This document shows positions 1 through 10,940 of a DNA stretch of 64,000 bases, piece by piece. The first letter of the stretch is position 1, and each line of letters starts with the position of its first letter. Source of the DNA: Gigaspora rosea (lineage: Eukaryota; Glomeromycota; Glomeromycetes; Diversisporales; Gigasporaceae); NCBI GenBank assembly GCA_003550325.1, contig QKWP01001083.1, positions 93,056-157,055 of the forward strand. Reading direction: 5' to 3'. The notes under the pieces were generated by a model. The model was not told the DNA's origin. It was given only the letters and a program-made list of their open reading frames with translations, and did no database searches. A program made the position numbers and the translations under genes.

Positions 1-212
1 AAACATGTGCATATATTATGAACCTGAACATGTTCATGAACCTTGAACTGAACCTGAACTGAACTTTTTTTAAGTTCAGGTTCAGGTTCATGTTCAATAA
101 TTTTAAGTTCAGGTTCAGTTCAGTATTGAACTTTTAGAGCAGGTTCAGGTTCAGGTTCAGGTTCAGGTTCATTGAACCTGAACCTGAACCTCTATTGAAC
201 TGAACTGAACTT
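1..212. repeat. GGTTCA/TGAACC hexamer array
   Basis: The stretch is built almost only of AGGTTC units and their complement, with short interruptions (for example GTTCATGAAC palindromes). Direct and inverted runs alternate, so it can fold on itself. It abuts the DNA polymerase fossil. Seen directly; no function is known to me. Confidence 0.85.
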
Positions 213-1270
213 CGGAACCCTACCCTTATATAGCCTTTAATACAGAAAAGCGACAAGGGGCTAAGAATGCTTTTGAAAAAGACTTCTTTAAGCTCATGAA
301 CAATTCTGTCTATGGCAAAACTATGGAGAATGTTCGTAAGTATCAAGATGTCAAGCTCATAGCTATGAATAATGAGCAAGATGAAAAGAAGTTTATCAAA
401 CAGATTCGTAAACCCTCTTTTAAATATGCTAGACAGCTTGGAAATACACTTGTAGGAGCACATATGGGAAAGGCCACTGTAACTCTCAACAAGCCCATTA
501 TTGTCGGAGCATCAGTTCTGGGTCTTAGCAAGCTCTTGATGTATCGCTTCTGGTATGGGTATATAAAAGAGAGATATGGTAATAAAGCCCAGCTTGGATA
601 TATGGACACAGATTCATTTATATTCCAAGTTGAAACTGAAGATATATATAAGGACATGGCTGAGCGACCAGACCTTTTTGATCTTAATGATTCTAAGACT
701 ATTGGGCTTTTCAAAGATGAGGCTCCAGGCAACGTGATTATAGAATCTTATCATATCTGGGCCAAGTCTTATCACTACATCTTAGCAGATAAGTCTACAA
801 AGTCTAAGCATAAAGGGGTTAGCAAAAAAGGCATAAATGAAATGGCTACGAATTCATATATGCTAGCTTTAGAAGGGTCCTTGCTAAATGATCCGATAGA
901 TAGATCATTATTATCAAAGCAAGAAGCCAATAATTTGGCCATGCGAACTGAGGCAGATCCTATGACCCTAGTATATCGGGACTGTCTTTTTGATAAGGAA
1001 GTATTCTATGCCAAGAATGTAGGTATCCAGTCAAAGGATCATATATTATCTTTGGTCGAATCAGAAAGAAAGCTCTATGCCCAATAGACACTAAGCGCTG
1101 GATCCTATCAGATGGAATCACCTCTTTGCCATATTTCCATTGGCGTAATAAAGCTTATAATGATATGGTCAAGGTTGGTATACCCTAAGAAGAGGCAGAA
1201 AAAAGAGCTATCAGGGCCAAGCTCCCAGAGAAGTATCAAAACAAATATACATCTCACATATCTAGCTCAT
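213..1270 (+). mobile_element. Fossil of protein-primed family B DNA polymerase (Polinton or linear-plasmid type)
   Basis: A 263-residue open frame (296-1087) carries hallmarks of the C-terminal palm of protein-primed type B polymerases: NNSVYGKTMEN near its start and YMDTDSF at about residues 102-108, the palm catalytic motif. Similarity-like coding signal extends somewhat beyond the frame on both sides. In fungi such genes come from Polinton-like elements or linear plasmids; the sequence does not decide between them. Exonuclease and terminal-protein parts are absent, so this is a fragment. It looks broken, with a few breaks, but the core is well preserved, suggesting moderate age. Confidence 0.8.
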
Positions 1271-1486
1271 CGCCATAAACTAGACTAGTGATATGATATA
1301 TATATATATAGCAGGCTATATACCAACTTGAAACATTCCTTGAGAACTATATAAGCTCAAATATTTTTTATTCAAAAAGATTTTTTTGAATCGTGTCCTC
1401 CAAAACTTTGCCAGATTTTATTGGTTTAGCTGCGACATAAATGTCACACTTCTTCCAATAAGATTTTAAATAAAAATCTACATGCT

Positions 1487-1856
1487 ACTGCGCCCTTGTG
1501 ATATGGTGTCCTGGCCCAATCGCATAGACTAAATTATGAGCTAGACGATTCAGAGTCAGACCCAGATGAGGATGAGGACTCAGATGCGGTATCATTTAAA
1601 ATTTTCTTTTTTCTTTTAGTCTTGCATGGTGTATGATTTCTTCGAGAAATATTTGGATTTGCTATTGCATTTATAAGTTCTTGACGAACCTCAGGTTTTA
1701 CTATCTTTAGTAATTGACGAAGAGAAATTGAAACTCTTCTATGTGATATCAGTTTGACAATTTTAGATACTAGTTTTGAGGTATTATTTAGAGTTGGAGT
1801 ACGTGACCCCAGGTCACAATATCATGTGACTACTGCGCCCTAGTGACATGGTGTCC
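1487..1856. repeat. Pair of 25-bp direct repeats
   Basis: Near-identical copies at 1487-1511 and 1832-1856 share the core ACTGCGCCC, then GTGA.ATGGTGTCC. They bracket a minus-strand open frame. They could be a duplication around an insertion or a remnant of element ends; which is not clear. Confidence 0.6.
1534..1798 (-). pseudogene. Open frame with basic middle and acidic Ser-rich tail, no start seen
   Basis: Reading the minus strand there are about 88 open codons ending in TAA at 1534-1536. The product would have a helical part containing VKPEVRQELINAIANPN, then a Lys/Arg-rich stretch and a tail rich in Ser, Asp and Glu. No ATG is present within the open part, so it is a C-terminal fragment or an exon. 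I do not recognise the family. It lies inside the fossil-rich block and may belong to the same element as its neighbours. Confidence 0.4.
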
Positions 1857-1913
1857 CACCTCAGCAATTAGTTTTTTTTAAAATATATTTAATATCTATA
1901 TATAATACTAAAA

Positions 1914-2114
1914 ATGGCACATAAGATACATAAGCACCAAGCAAGACTGGGTAAATATTATTTCCAGCGTAAAAAGTTAAAAAAGATAGCAAAATCATTA
2001 GAAGAGACTATAGACTGGATAGAGAATTGTATAGAAGAGCAAACTGGTCTTGAGTTTGGCAAAAAACTATCAGATTCAGATTCAGATTTGGATCTGCCTT
2101 TTTTGACATTATAG
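1914..2114 (+). CDS. Small basic-to-acidic protein, 66 aa, unknown
   Basis: ATG-to-stop frame of 66 codons. The N-terminal half is strongly basic and helical (RLGKYYFQRKKLKKIAKSLE), the C-terminus acidic (SDSDSDLDLP). The layout resembles small accessory proteins of virus-like elements, and it sits between the polymerase fossil and the hairpin cluster. No domain is recognised; a chance frame in AT-rich DNA cannot be excluded, but the charge organisation argues against chance. Confidence 0.4.
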   Translation: MAHKIHKHQARLGKYYFQRKKLKKIAKSLEETIDWIENCIEEQTGLEFGKKLSDSDSDLDLPFLTL

Positions 2115-3045
2115 TCATAGCCAGCTTAGCCAAATATAAATAGTTAAAATATATTTGTTATTAATATATATATATTTTTTTCGAGCTTGCGAGAAAATGC
2201 TAGAAAAAAGTGTGATTGATAGTAGATCGATTTATTTTTGGCTCATACTAAATAATTTATAAATAAATAGATCAGAAATCCGAAATTGTAAATGAACCAG
2301 CTCACTTTTTTTCATTTCATTCGAAAAAAAATTATTCAAAAAAAAATATTTGAAAAAAAATATTTTCTAGCTTCGAGTGATTTATTACGAGAAGCCGTCT
2401 CACAAGCTCGAAAAAAGAAATCTAGTAATCAATAAAGGGGTTCACTTATTTTCTGCCTTCGAGTAATTTATCATAAGAAGGCGGGAATCTAGCAGAAAGA
2501 GCTTCTGTACAAGAACTTGAACGGCAAGATCTAGAAAAGTTAACGGTTTTCTAAGCAGATAGCTTTACAACCATTTCATTATATGCACTTTCTCCGGAAG
2601 ACGTAGAGTCTAAACCAGACCCCATAACTTTAAAAACTTGAATAGTATTGATGGATAGAATAAAAAATAAAATCAAGATTTGTTGTAATCTTCGAAAATG
2701 CCAACTATGTAGACTTTAAAAAATATATGAGATATTTATAATTTTTTTCACAAGCTCAAAAAAACATATATAGAGAAGCAAATCTATCTATCAAGTCATT
2801 TCTATTTTTTTTGTTTTTTCGAGCTTGCGAGAAAAAACTCCGGTTTATCTGAAATTTTTTTTCCTGTATAATTGGTATATTTGGTATATCCAGTATATCC
2901 AGTATAATATATATATCCTATTTATCTAGTTTTTTCTAAATTTTTTCCTGTATATCCAATATATCCGGTATATCCGATATAATATATGCATTCTATTTAA
3001 TAAATTATTTTGAAATAATATATTAGATATAAAAAAAATACTATC

Positions 3046-3279
3046 ATGCTTAGGCAACGCATAAGATGTGATGCTCCTTCTTTATCACTAGCTGATTATG
3101 ATTTTATTATGCAATGCCGTAATGATAGACCAAGGTCTAAAGTTTTAAATGAACTAAAAGAAAAATATAGCATATTACAAAAGGGTGTTTCTAGGCATCT
3201 CCTGCGGGAGATGTATCTCCCGCGAAATTGGCCAATAAAAATTATTCCACGTAATGATCGATGCCAAATTAGCGAATAG
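3046..3279 (+). pseudogene. Helical open frame ending in an inserted repeat
   Basis: 77-codon frame. Residues 14-50 (LSLADYDFIMQCRNDRPRSK onward) look like two helices of a DNA-binding or regulatory domain. From about 3192 the frame runs into the terminus of an inverted-repeat element (3192-3527), so the C-terminal part is probably not original. No family recognised. Confidence 0.35.
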
Positions 3280-3527
3280 TTAATTGCCCTTGGTGTAACG
3301 TAACATGATCAGGCAAATTTCAAAACAAACGTTCGCCTTTTCAAAAATCGTTTATTTCTTGAACATTTACATAAGAAACTATCTTTCGAGCCTAACAAAA
3401 AAATTTTCCTTGACCAATTTTACTATATATATCACTAATACTAACCCTTACACAAATCCTAACCCTACCTTAACTGAATTTGTTGTGGAAGATATATAGC
3501 TTATATATATCCTGCGAGAGATGCCTA
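3192..3527. mobile_element. Inverted-repeat MITE, TAGGCATCTC termini
   Basis: The left end TAGGCATCTCCTGCGGGAGA is matched by the inverted right end ending GAGAGATGCCTA. The left end also contains the perfect palindrome CATCTCCTGCGGGAGATG-like arm. No convincing target duplication is seen. Probably a non-autonomous element; superfamily undecided (terminal TAGG would suit hAT). Confidence 0.5.
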
Positions 3528-3730
3528 TAATTTCCCATCACAAAAACGTATTTATCAAATCTGGAGAGGCGAGGAAAAAAATAGGGTTGCCTGGGATCAA
3601 CCGATTTTTTCTCGCAAGCTTGAAAAAATAAATCTGGATTGCCAATCCAGATTACCGATATATCTGGCTTCGAGTGATTTATCACGAGAAGGCGGGGATT
3701 CGAAAAGAGAAAATTTAAATAACAAATCAA

Positions 3731-3901
3731 TTCTGCCTTCGAGTGATTTATCGCGAGAAGGCAGGGAAAATTTGGTTAGCGAACTAATTCTGCTTTCAAG
3801 TGATTTATCACGAGAAGGTAGGGAAAATTTGGCTAGCAAACTAATTCTGCCTGAGCCGGCTCATGATTTATCACAAGAAGGTAGGGATCTAAATGCATTT
3901 T
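3731..3901. repeat. 57-bp tandem repeat, three units
   Basis: Three units start near 3731, 3788 and 3845. Each is a type II hairpin plus a spacer reading GGGAAAATTTGGTTAGC and variants. 57 is a multiple of three, so both strands stay open through the array: minus-strand peptide core LPSRDKSLEGR, plus-strand core SSDLSREGRE. Confidence 0.7.
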
Positions 3902-4109
3902 ATGAAAAAGAAGCTATTCGTAATAAAAAAAATATAGCCAAATATCTGCATATACTAGTTAAGTAAAAGATCCAGCTCATCATAGAATGATAAAAACTTC
4001 TCACATACCTTATTGAGAATCTCTTTAGCATTGAGAGTATCAAATAACTTTTTTTCAAGTTCTTCATAACTCAAAATTTTTTTTTTCTGACCCACCTTCC
4101 CCTAGAGGT

Positions 4110-4720
4110 TGTACCCGAAATAAATTTCAAATTCCGGATAACCCGGCCGTTTACCAGACTATTACCGGGTCACAAACCAGATTGTTTTAAAAAATCTGGG
4201 TTACCTGGTTGACCCGGTTGACCCGGTTTGTTTGATTGGCTAATGCAAAATTGAGGTAGCTCTTAAGGGTATGTAATTTTTTTAGAGGTTGCACCCGTTA
4301 AAAAATTTAAGCTTCGGGTTTCTCACCGTTTACAACATTATAAACTAGGTTATCTTAATAATTCGGGTAAACCGTTTTTTTGATTGATTGATGCAAAATC
4401 ATAAATTTTCTTATATGCATTTTTTTAAAAAACTACGTACAATGATAATGGTAACTGATAAATTTATTAATTTTTATGTCAGGTGCCCCGAGAATTATGA
4501 TAATAGCTGTAACATAATCAGTTTATTCTCAAACGGCTAGAGGCTGTCAGAAAATAAACTGGGTTTAAATAATAAAATTTAAAATGACCTCACTCCCAAC
4601 GGACATACGTACTGTATATACATTTGTACGTCACATTATCATACTTATGGATAATTAATTCGGGTCACCCGGTTAACAATAGCTATGACCCGGTTACACT
4701 TATACGGGTACAAGCTCTAC
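4110..4720. repeat. Region rich in ACCCGG motifs
   Basis: Many copies of ACCCGG and GGTTGACCCGG in both orientations, with recurring GAGGTTG(T/C)ACCCG at about 4105 and 4285. No open frame of note. At 4487-4513 there is one terminus like the TTACAGCTATTATCA MITE family seen at 17932-18110. Looks like a decayed repeat of its own family. Confidence 0.55.
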
Positions 4721-4978
4721 CTTCCCCGACACAAGTCGAGGCCAGCTTAGGCAAAATTGATACGTTAACCAAATTTTTTCTTTTCGAACCGCTTTCTCAT
4801 GATAAATCACTCAAAGTGGATAAATCAGTAATCCAGATAAATCAGTAACTCAGTTATATCTTTTTTTGAGCTTGCGAGAAAAAAGGGTGGAAAAAGAGTG
4901 GGTCTTATGAACTGAAAGAGGTACAGTAATTACCTTACCTTTATGCATTAACTTGAATTTACGCTTGACAATGGGCTC

Positions 4979-7247
4979 TTATCCAGCTCGATCAAGCCAA
5001 GGTGTACCCAATAATATCCAGGGTTTATCATCATCCATGACTGGAAAGTCTTCAGAGATTGTACAACTATTTTCTCCCTGACCAACTATAACCGAAATGT
5101 TATAAGATATGCCTGAAGACTCTAAGAAATTATTACGCCATTTAACAGAAGGTTTCTTATTTTTATCTACTTCTGCTCCCAATAGTTTTATAAGGCCTTT
5201 TGAGATAACTGAGCAATTTGCTCCACTATCTATCATGGCGGAAGGCACTTGTACGATTTTTCCTAATGGCGAGCTAATCTTGCAACATATTGTAGCGACA
5301 ACATTGGGAATAATTTTACGAATAAAATTAATTTCTATAGGGTTGGGCCATGAAATTTCTGCCTCTGATTGCGACCCCTCTGGGGCTGTTTGGGGTAGTA
5401 CATTTGTTTGCTGGGAAGCTATTCGAATTAGATCTGATATTGGTTGCAAGATATGAGAAAACACCATAGTAATTTCATGCCAGAACTTTTCACGTTCCTT
5501 GTCTGAGAAATTTGAAGTAAAATGATTTAAAACAGGATCTTTCAGTGCAATGAATTCAGCATTAATCATATTATAACCATTAATAGAAACTTCTTTAGAC
5601 TGTGTACGAGTAAATGAATCAACCATTGATCGTAAAATAACAAAAAATGCATTTAGGCTAATGTTATCTGTAGGAATTTTAAGTGGCCTAGTATCTTTAC
5701 TGCCCTTTTTATCAGAAGAGGCGTTACTAGATTTTTTGCTAGAAGTTTTTGGCCTGGCACTTTTGCGCTTCTTTGATCTCTTGGTATCAGAATAAGTTAT
5801 TTTTTTTTATACCATTGACTTCGTATTCTTCTGAATCGCTTTCTGAATTACTAGACTCACTAGTCCCAGAGGAATCAGATCCTGATTCATTCCATGAATG
5901 CGCCAAGGTATTGGTTTCAAGTTCATTTTCACTAGATGTCATACTATTTTCGCTGTCGCTAGAGTCTGAAGATGATTCATCTGAAATTATATGGGCGTTA
6001 ACAAGCTTGAATGATTTCTTATTTTTGGTCTTAGATTTTGATTTTGATTTAGTTTTGCGACGAGAAGATTTAGGCTTGCTAGAATTCTTTTTTATAGCTT
6101 TTTCCATTTTGGTCTGATTAATTTGAAGGTCTTCTAATTGCCTACATATATCCTCTATAGGATCATTATCCGTAATTTCAACGTTCTTTATTACTGGTTT
6201 TGGAGGTAAATCAGGCTTGGGAACGGAAATAAATTTTGGAACCTCCTCACAAATCCATTGAATAAATCTATTCACATTTTCATCTTGTGTAGTTTGAGAG
6301 GTTCCTGGAGGTTGTGGCCTATAGGACTGGGATAGTTGTGAAGAAATCGGTTGAGTTAGTTGTGAAGAAATCGATTGAGATTGTATAGATTTTATCAAGT
6401 TTTCGATTTCAGTTCTGGTCATACCTATATTGCTTGAATAATTGTCTTTTCCATGAGATTTATCTGATGATACTGGACCCGAATATAAATAAGCTCCAGA
6501 TAATTGCTCTGTCTTATATTTTTCAATTTCTTCGAGTTCTGAAAGCAATTCTGATACGGGTCTGTTAATGCCAATACATCTAATTTCTAATTGATTATCT
6601 GGAGAGATGCCACGAATAAATTGTAATCGAATTTGCTGGTCATCAATATCTGCTAACCTAGCAAGTTTATGTAATTTAGAATAGAATTGACCTACAGAAT
6701 CACTGTCTTGGACCATTGAACCAAAGAGCATTCGCTGTTTTTCCGCAGTAACTGTGGGATAGTTAGTTTTAAGCCAGTATATTGTCTGGCCAAGTCGGAT
6801 TCCATCTGCTACTATAGTTTGTCCGGCATTAGCATTTGGAGCATTGGGTAATTGATCTGTTGGGCGGCCATCAGCAAAAGACCAGTCTTCATCAAATACT
6901 GTATGAGCTTGAATAACAATATTTCCGGCCTGGCCCATGGCACCATGTCTTAAATTTGCACCAAGTTGTGCCGCCGTTCGTCCCTGAATCACACCTAAAT
7001 TGATTTGGCCAGTATTATCTAATAAATTTCTTAATTCCCAATTCTTTCTTCGAAGAGATCTTTCATACCAATCTTTAGCATCACCTTTGAGACATGTTTC
7101 AAAAAGTCCATGCGCTCGAACTCTATGATCATGTCCATCTAATACATTAATTCCTACAGCCACAAGATATGAGCAAAAAGAATCAATAAATTCTTCTAGA
7201 TCCTCGTCGGGGTAGCCATTAAAATTTGGGGGTGGGTATCTAGCCAT
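4979..7247 (-). mobile_element. Gag-retropepsin fossil of LTR-retrotransposon kin
   Basis: Two minus-strand open frames in gene order. 7247-5787 (486 aa) looks Gag-like: N-terminal helical capsid-type region with DAKDWYERSL, a middle MQNS-like homology region, then Ser/Gln-rich and Lys/Ser-rich acidic tails. 5626-4979 (215 aa) holds a retropepsin with DSGANCS and ILLGTPWL. No reverse transcriptase or RNase H is recognisable next to them and no LTR pair was found. The element looks broken, with few breaks, and is fairly well preserved. A zinc knuckle is not visible. Confidence 0.75.
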
Positions 7248-7463
7248 TCCTATTCATTGTATATTTGGTGGGTTATTCTGTAGCATAAAAATTTGTTGAT
7301 TTAAATTATTAATTAATTGTTCTGAATTTTGGGCCCATGTTTTCCACTTGCCCCACTTATTTTGTATAGTTCTGCATCTATTTTTCTACTTGTTATATCA
7401 ATTTGTTGCAAGATTTAAGAGATGCGTAGTAATTGTCCCATCCATTTTACAATCTTGTAGTTG

Positions 7464-8306
7464 CTAGCTGTTCTTCTGAGCTTGAATTTGAAATTGTCTA
7501 TTTAAAAGGCGTGATGCAAATTTTTCTTGAAGTAGCTCTGATATACGCTTCTTTTTTTCTATACAAGTTGCTTTTAATAAGTGATAATTAAGTTTGTGGG
7601 CTCTATATGCTTGATAAAGAAGATCATAGTCATTTTGAAGTGTGGCTAACTGGGTTTGTGAATCGGCAAACTGGGTCTGTGGATTGGCTAACTGGGTTTG
7701 CAAATTTATTATCTGGGTCTGCAAATTTGCTACTCAATTTTCGGTATTATTTGCTCGAGCATTTGCTCATGGATATATTTGTAGTACCAATCTCTCAGAC
7801 CTATTTCCGGCATCAGAAATTATATCAAGATAATCTTCAATGCCATTTATTGTAGGTGCTATTGTAATTGGACTCTGAAAATATTGTCTAATGTTATCAA
7901 TCTCTCGCCGGATTCTATTATTTTGGATCGTGGCTTGATTTTCAGGAAGAGATAATGTTTGGGAGGATCCTGGTTGTTGTGCCATATTTTGAAAATTGTT
8001 TTCTATATATAATTTTTCGAGTTTGCAAGAAAAACGGTCTATTTCATCCTGAAAAATAGTTATCCGTTTTTCTAAATAATCTATATAATTCCCTTGATTT
8101 ATAGAATCTTGAAGTGTCTTTTCTAACTGTTCTTTAAGATTAGAAATTTCTAATTTCAATGGGTCTAGGTCTTCATCACGAATTATGATTTCTTTTTCAA
8201 GATAATTAATATCATCCTCTTTTGAAACAAGATCCTGTTGTAATTTGTAGACTCGATCTTGTATAGCTAATAAGGCACATTTAAATTGCTCGATTCTTTC
8301 CCTCAT
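7464..8306 (-). mobile_element. Coiled-coil frames upstream of the gag fossil
   Basis: Two minus-strand frames: one up to 8306 with long heptad helices (RERIEQFKCALLAIQDRVYK), and a second (7724-7464) beginning with the repeat LQTQLANPQTQ and continuing basic and helical. Same strand as the gag-protease frames, so probably part of the same fossil. A degenerate type I hairpin repeat lies inside the first frame (8013-8035) and encodes FSCKLEK there. Looks broken. No enzyme domain seen. Confidence 0.5.
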
Positions 8307-8335
8307 TTTTTTTTTGCAAGCAAGCCAGCTCAAAA

Positions 8336-9388
8336 ATGTTGTCTATTCCAATTATTTATATAGATTCTGGAGAAGGTCGAAAACTAGATATATCTATTGC
8401 TTTGCATAAGATTTATTATCAATCTAATGGCTATCAAAGAACTATAAAAAAATTGTATAAAGCTTCTTTAAAAGCCGGATATGATTTTTCTATAGATGAG
8501 GTATGTAATTGGCTTGAAAAACAGACTTTATATCAAATTCATAAACCCCGACCAAGGTTTATTTCTAGAGCCTCTTTTAATAGTATACAGATTCCTAATG
8601 AATGGCATCAAGCTGATATTCTTTATATGCCCCATGACTGAATTAATAATATAACTTATAAGTATTGCTTGTGTATAGTAGATGTGGCTTCATGATTTAA
8701 GTGGGCAGTTCCTTTAGCTGATCGGTCAGCTTATTCTGTGGCCAGGGCCTTTAAAAAAGTTTATAGTTATTCCAAGTGTCCTCTTATTTGGCCAAAATTA
8801 TTAATGGTCAATCCCGGTTCCGAATTTAAATCTGATTGTAAAGAATTAATGGAAAAATATAATGTTAAAATTAAAATTGGTACATCTCATAGAAGTCAAG
8901 GTATTGTTGAAAGATTTAATTGTACTTTAGCTGAAAAATTGTTTCGATTGCAAGATGCCTCTGATTTATTGTTGCCTATATCTAAGAGATCGAGAGCTTG
9001 GGTTAAAAATCTTTATATAATTATTGATAACCTTAATAATTCAGTAACTAGATTAATTGGTATGGCCCCGGCAAAAGCCATAAAAATGAAACAGATTATT
9101 TCGACATCTTCTAAATTACGCAATGGGCCTATAGGATTTAATGAATCTAAATTGGATTATAATACTTTGGTTAGATATTTACTTGAACCTTGTGAATTGG
9201 AAACGGGCCCTAAAAGAGCGACTGACTATAATTGGTCTTCTCAGATTTATTTTATCCGTGAAGCTTTGGTACAAAAAAATCAGCCAATCTTGTATTGGCT
9301 AGAAGATGATGAGAGCAATGGGCCAAAGCGGTCTTTTGTCAGAGAGGAGCTCCAAGTTGTAAAAGATATAGAATTACCTCCTCAGTAG
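8336..9388 (+). mobile_element. Integrase fossil (retroviral/Polinton DDE type)
   Basis: Plus-strand frames with an N-terminal helical zinc-binding-like region, then an rve-type core: WHQAD near the start of the core, a PGSEF strand and GIVERFN helix in the expected order, followed by a C-terminal tail. The type occurs in Polintons, Ginger-like elements and LTR elements; with a PolB fossil nearby, Polinton-type origin is possible. It is divergent from, and almost touching, the minus-strand coiled-coil frame. It looks broken, with few breaks, and is moderately young. Confidence 0.75.
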
Positions 9389-9494
9389 GTACTTATGATT
9401 TAAAAATTTTATAATATAAAAGATACTCATGGAATGCTTCAAGTTGGTGTTCCTGGCCTTTTATAAATTAAGAAAATCTTCTATTCTATAGTAA

Positions 9495-9740
9495 ATGAAG
9501 AATCTTTATATTTGTAATTATCTTCATAACTCTGGTAAGATTTGTAGTAAAACTTGTATACGTCTAGAAGGTTGCCGGCATCATTGGAAATATAAAAAGC
9601 GCTATCCTTGTACTGATTGTGGTAAGCCTACAGCTACAGCTTGTAGACGGTGTGCAGAGCATATTAGAGGATATTACATTATGCAATATTATAATAAATT
9701 GTGTGATAAAGCTCAGAAGCTAGATCTTATTGATTGCTAA
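9495..9740 (+). CDS. Small Cys/His-rich protein, 81 aa
   Basis: ATG-to-stop frame of 81 codons directly after the integrase fossil on the same strand. It contains about ten Cys and several His in zinc-binding spacing: CSKTC, GCRHHWK, CTDCGK and CRRCAEH. The protein is basic and could bind nucleic acid or protein through a small zinc fold. Family not recognised; probably an accessory frame of the neighbouring element. Confidence 0.5.
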   Translation: MKNLYICNYLHNSGKICSKTCIRLEGCRHHWKYKKRYPCTDCGKPTATACRRCAEHIRGYYIMQYYNKLCDKAQKLDLIDC

Positions 9741-9777
9741 TGGGCGAGACATAGCAATAAGACTTTGAGATATATAT

Positions 9778-9935
9778 AATAAATCTCACCTTAGATAGGT
9801 CTCCCCTCGGATAAGTCTTACCTCTGATCAGATAAGTCTCACCCCTAATAGCTAAATCTCACCTCTGATCGGATAAGTCTCACTCCTAATAGCTAAATCT
9901 CACCTTTGCGAGGTGAGACTTAGCACTTTTTGTCC
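9778..9935. repeat. Tandem repeat of CTCACC units
   Basis: Units of about 48 bp containing ATAAGTCTCACCCCTAATAG and CTAAATCTCACCTCTGATC recur two to three times, and the block closes with the inverted GAGGTGAGACTTAG, giving a hairpin end. Confidence 0.65.
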
Positions 9936-10004
9936 TTTGCTAGAAAGTAATGAATCGCTTTTTGAATTAGTTCTAGGATAACATAGAAAATAGTATGCAT
10001 ATTA

Positions 10005-10225
10005 GGCTTGAATGGGCCTGCAGAGAAGCACACTCGGACGCTTCAGTCCTCGGTGCTCTCTGCTCATTTCAAGGGCAAGCAATATAGCATAATTTTTTTG
10101 TTATCTTGTTTGGGATTAAAAACCTAGCCAGAGCGTTAACAAAGACTATGTACTCCTTAATGTTGGAAGCCCAAATTTAGGAGTAAAGAGAGTAAGTTAA
10201 CAGGATTGGCTCTGGCGTAATTTAA
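10005..10225. other. Strongly dyadic stretch after the element
   Basis: Two nested dyads: CTTGAA...GCAGAGA against TCTCTGC...TTCAAG (about 10010-10075), and AGCCAGAGCGTTAAC against GTTAACAGGATTGGCTCTGG (about 10131-10216), with an inner ACTCCTTAAT/TTTAGGAGT pair. Could be a structured RNA or an element end; no known RNA family is recognised. Confidence 0.45.
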
Positions 10226-10612
10226 AGCTTGAATTCGATATAGGATTTCATATATCTAGAAGAGCTTGGAAAAGGGTAAGGAACCTCTTCTGGATACATT
10301 ACTAGAATTCTGTCCCAGAACTCCTATTTTCGCCCTACTCAAGGTCTCACTATTAAAATTAAAAAAAAACAATAGAATTATAAAATCTTTAATATATGAT
10401 AAAGCTATCATATGTATATACTACAAAATAAATAAAGTTGAATCTATTTATTACTTGAAAAAAAATAATAAAATATAACTTAAGTTTTTATTGCATTCTT
10501 AAATATACTAAAAAATCCTATTAAACTTCTTAATTTCAAGATCCCGAAATTTAAAACTACTTACCAATATTTTTTTATATTTAAATAAAGCTTCAAATTA
10601 TAATCTGTTTTA

Positions 10613-10645
<33 letters not shown>
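10613..10645. repeat. (ATT)n microsatellite
   Basis: About eleven ATT units in AT-rich non-coding DNA. Nothing else is seen between 10230 and 10937. Confidence 0.9.
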
Positions 10646-10940
10646 GTTACTAAATTTATATATTACTTTAAGCTCTTTTCTCAAATAATTGGTTATATTT
10701 TATAAGTCAGAAGCTTTAATACATGGGCCCTTAAAAGTAGAAACTAGACAATTTGGCAGATTACAGGTTTTGAGAAAATCAGCAAAAACTATTTTGTTAC
10801 ACAAAATTAAAACAATCTAAAAATAGCATATTTATGATTAACAAACCTGTTTAAACAGGATTATTACATCTGTAGAACTATAGATTGCTTCTAAAATCTC
10901 AGTAAATCTATTTTTAGATTATAGTGTTAAAAGCTTTTAA

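Larger units (their letters stand above)
2168..3882. repeat. Cluster of two related short hairpin repeats
   Basis: Type I is T-rich: TTTTTCGAGCTTGCGAGAAA with paired T and A arms and loop AGCTTG, at 2175-2196, 2398-2416 (partial), 2742-2764, 2814-2837 and 3605-3627; further copies are at 4861-4884 and, degenerate, 8013-8035. Type II is GCCTTCGAGTGATTTATC followed by a CGAGAAGGC arm, at 2368-2396, 2453-2484, 3665-3695, 3733-3765, 3790-3822, 3847-3882 (variant) and, inverted, 4791-4820. Both share the plan TTCGAG, spacer, CGAGAA. Several copies differ at paired positions. The behaviour resembles a dispersed palindromic element; the family is unknown to me. Confidence 0.8.

Noticed and set aside
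343-732. Minus-strand frame opposite the polymerase fossil
   Set aside because: Shadow of the plus-strand coding frame; no domain.
5749-6117. Plus-strand frame opposite the gag fossil
   Set aside because: Shadow of the low-complexity Ser/Lys-rich tail on the minus strand.
10010-10075. Hammerhead or other known ribozyme
   Set aside because: A CTGA word and stems are present, but the conserved core arrangement is not.
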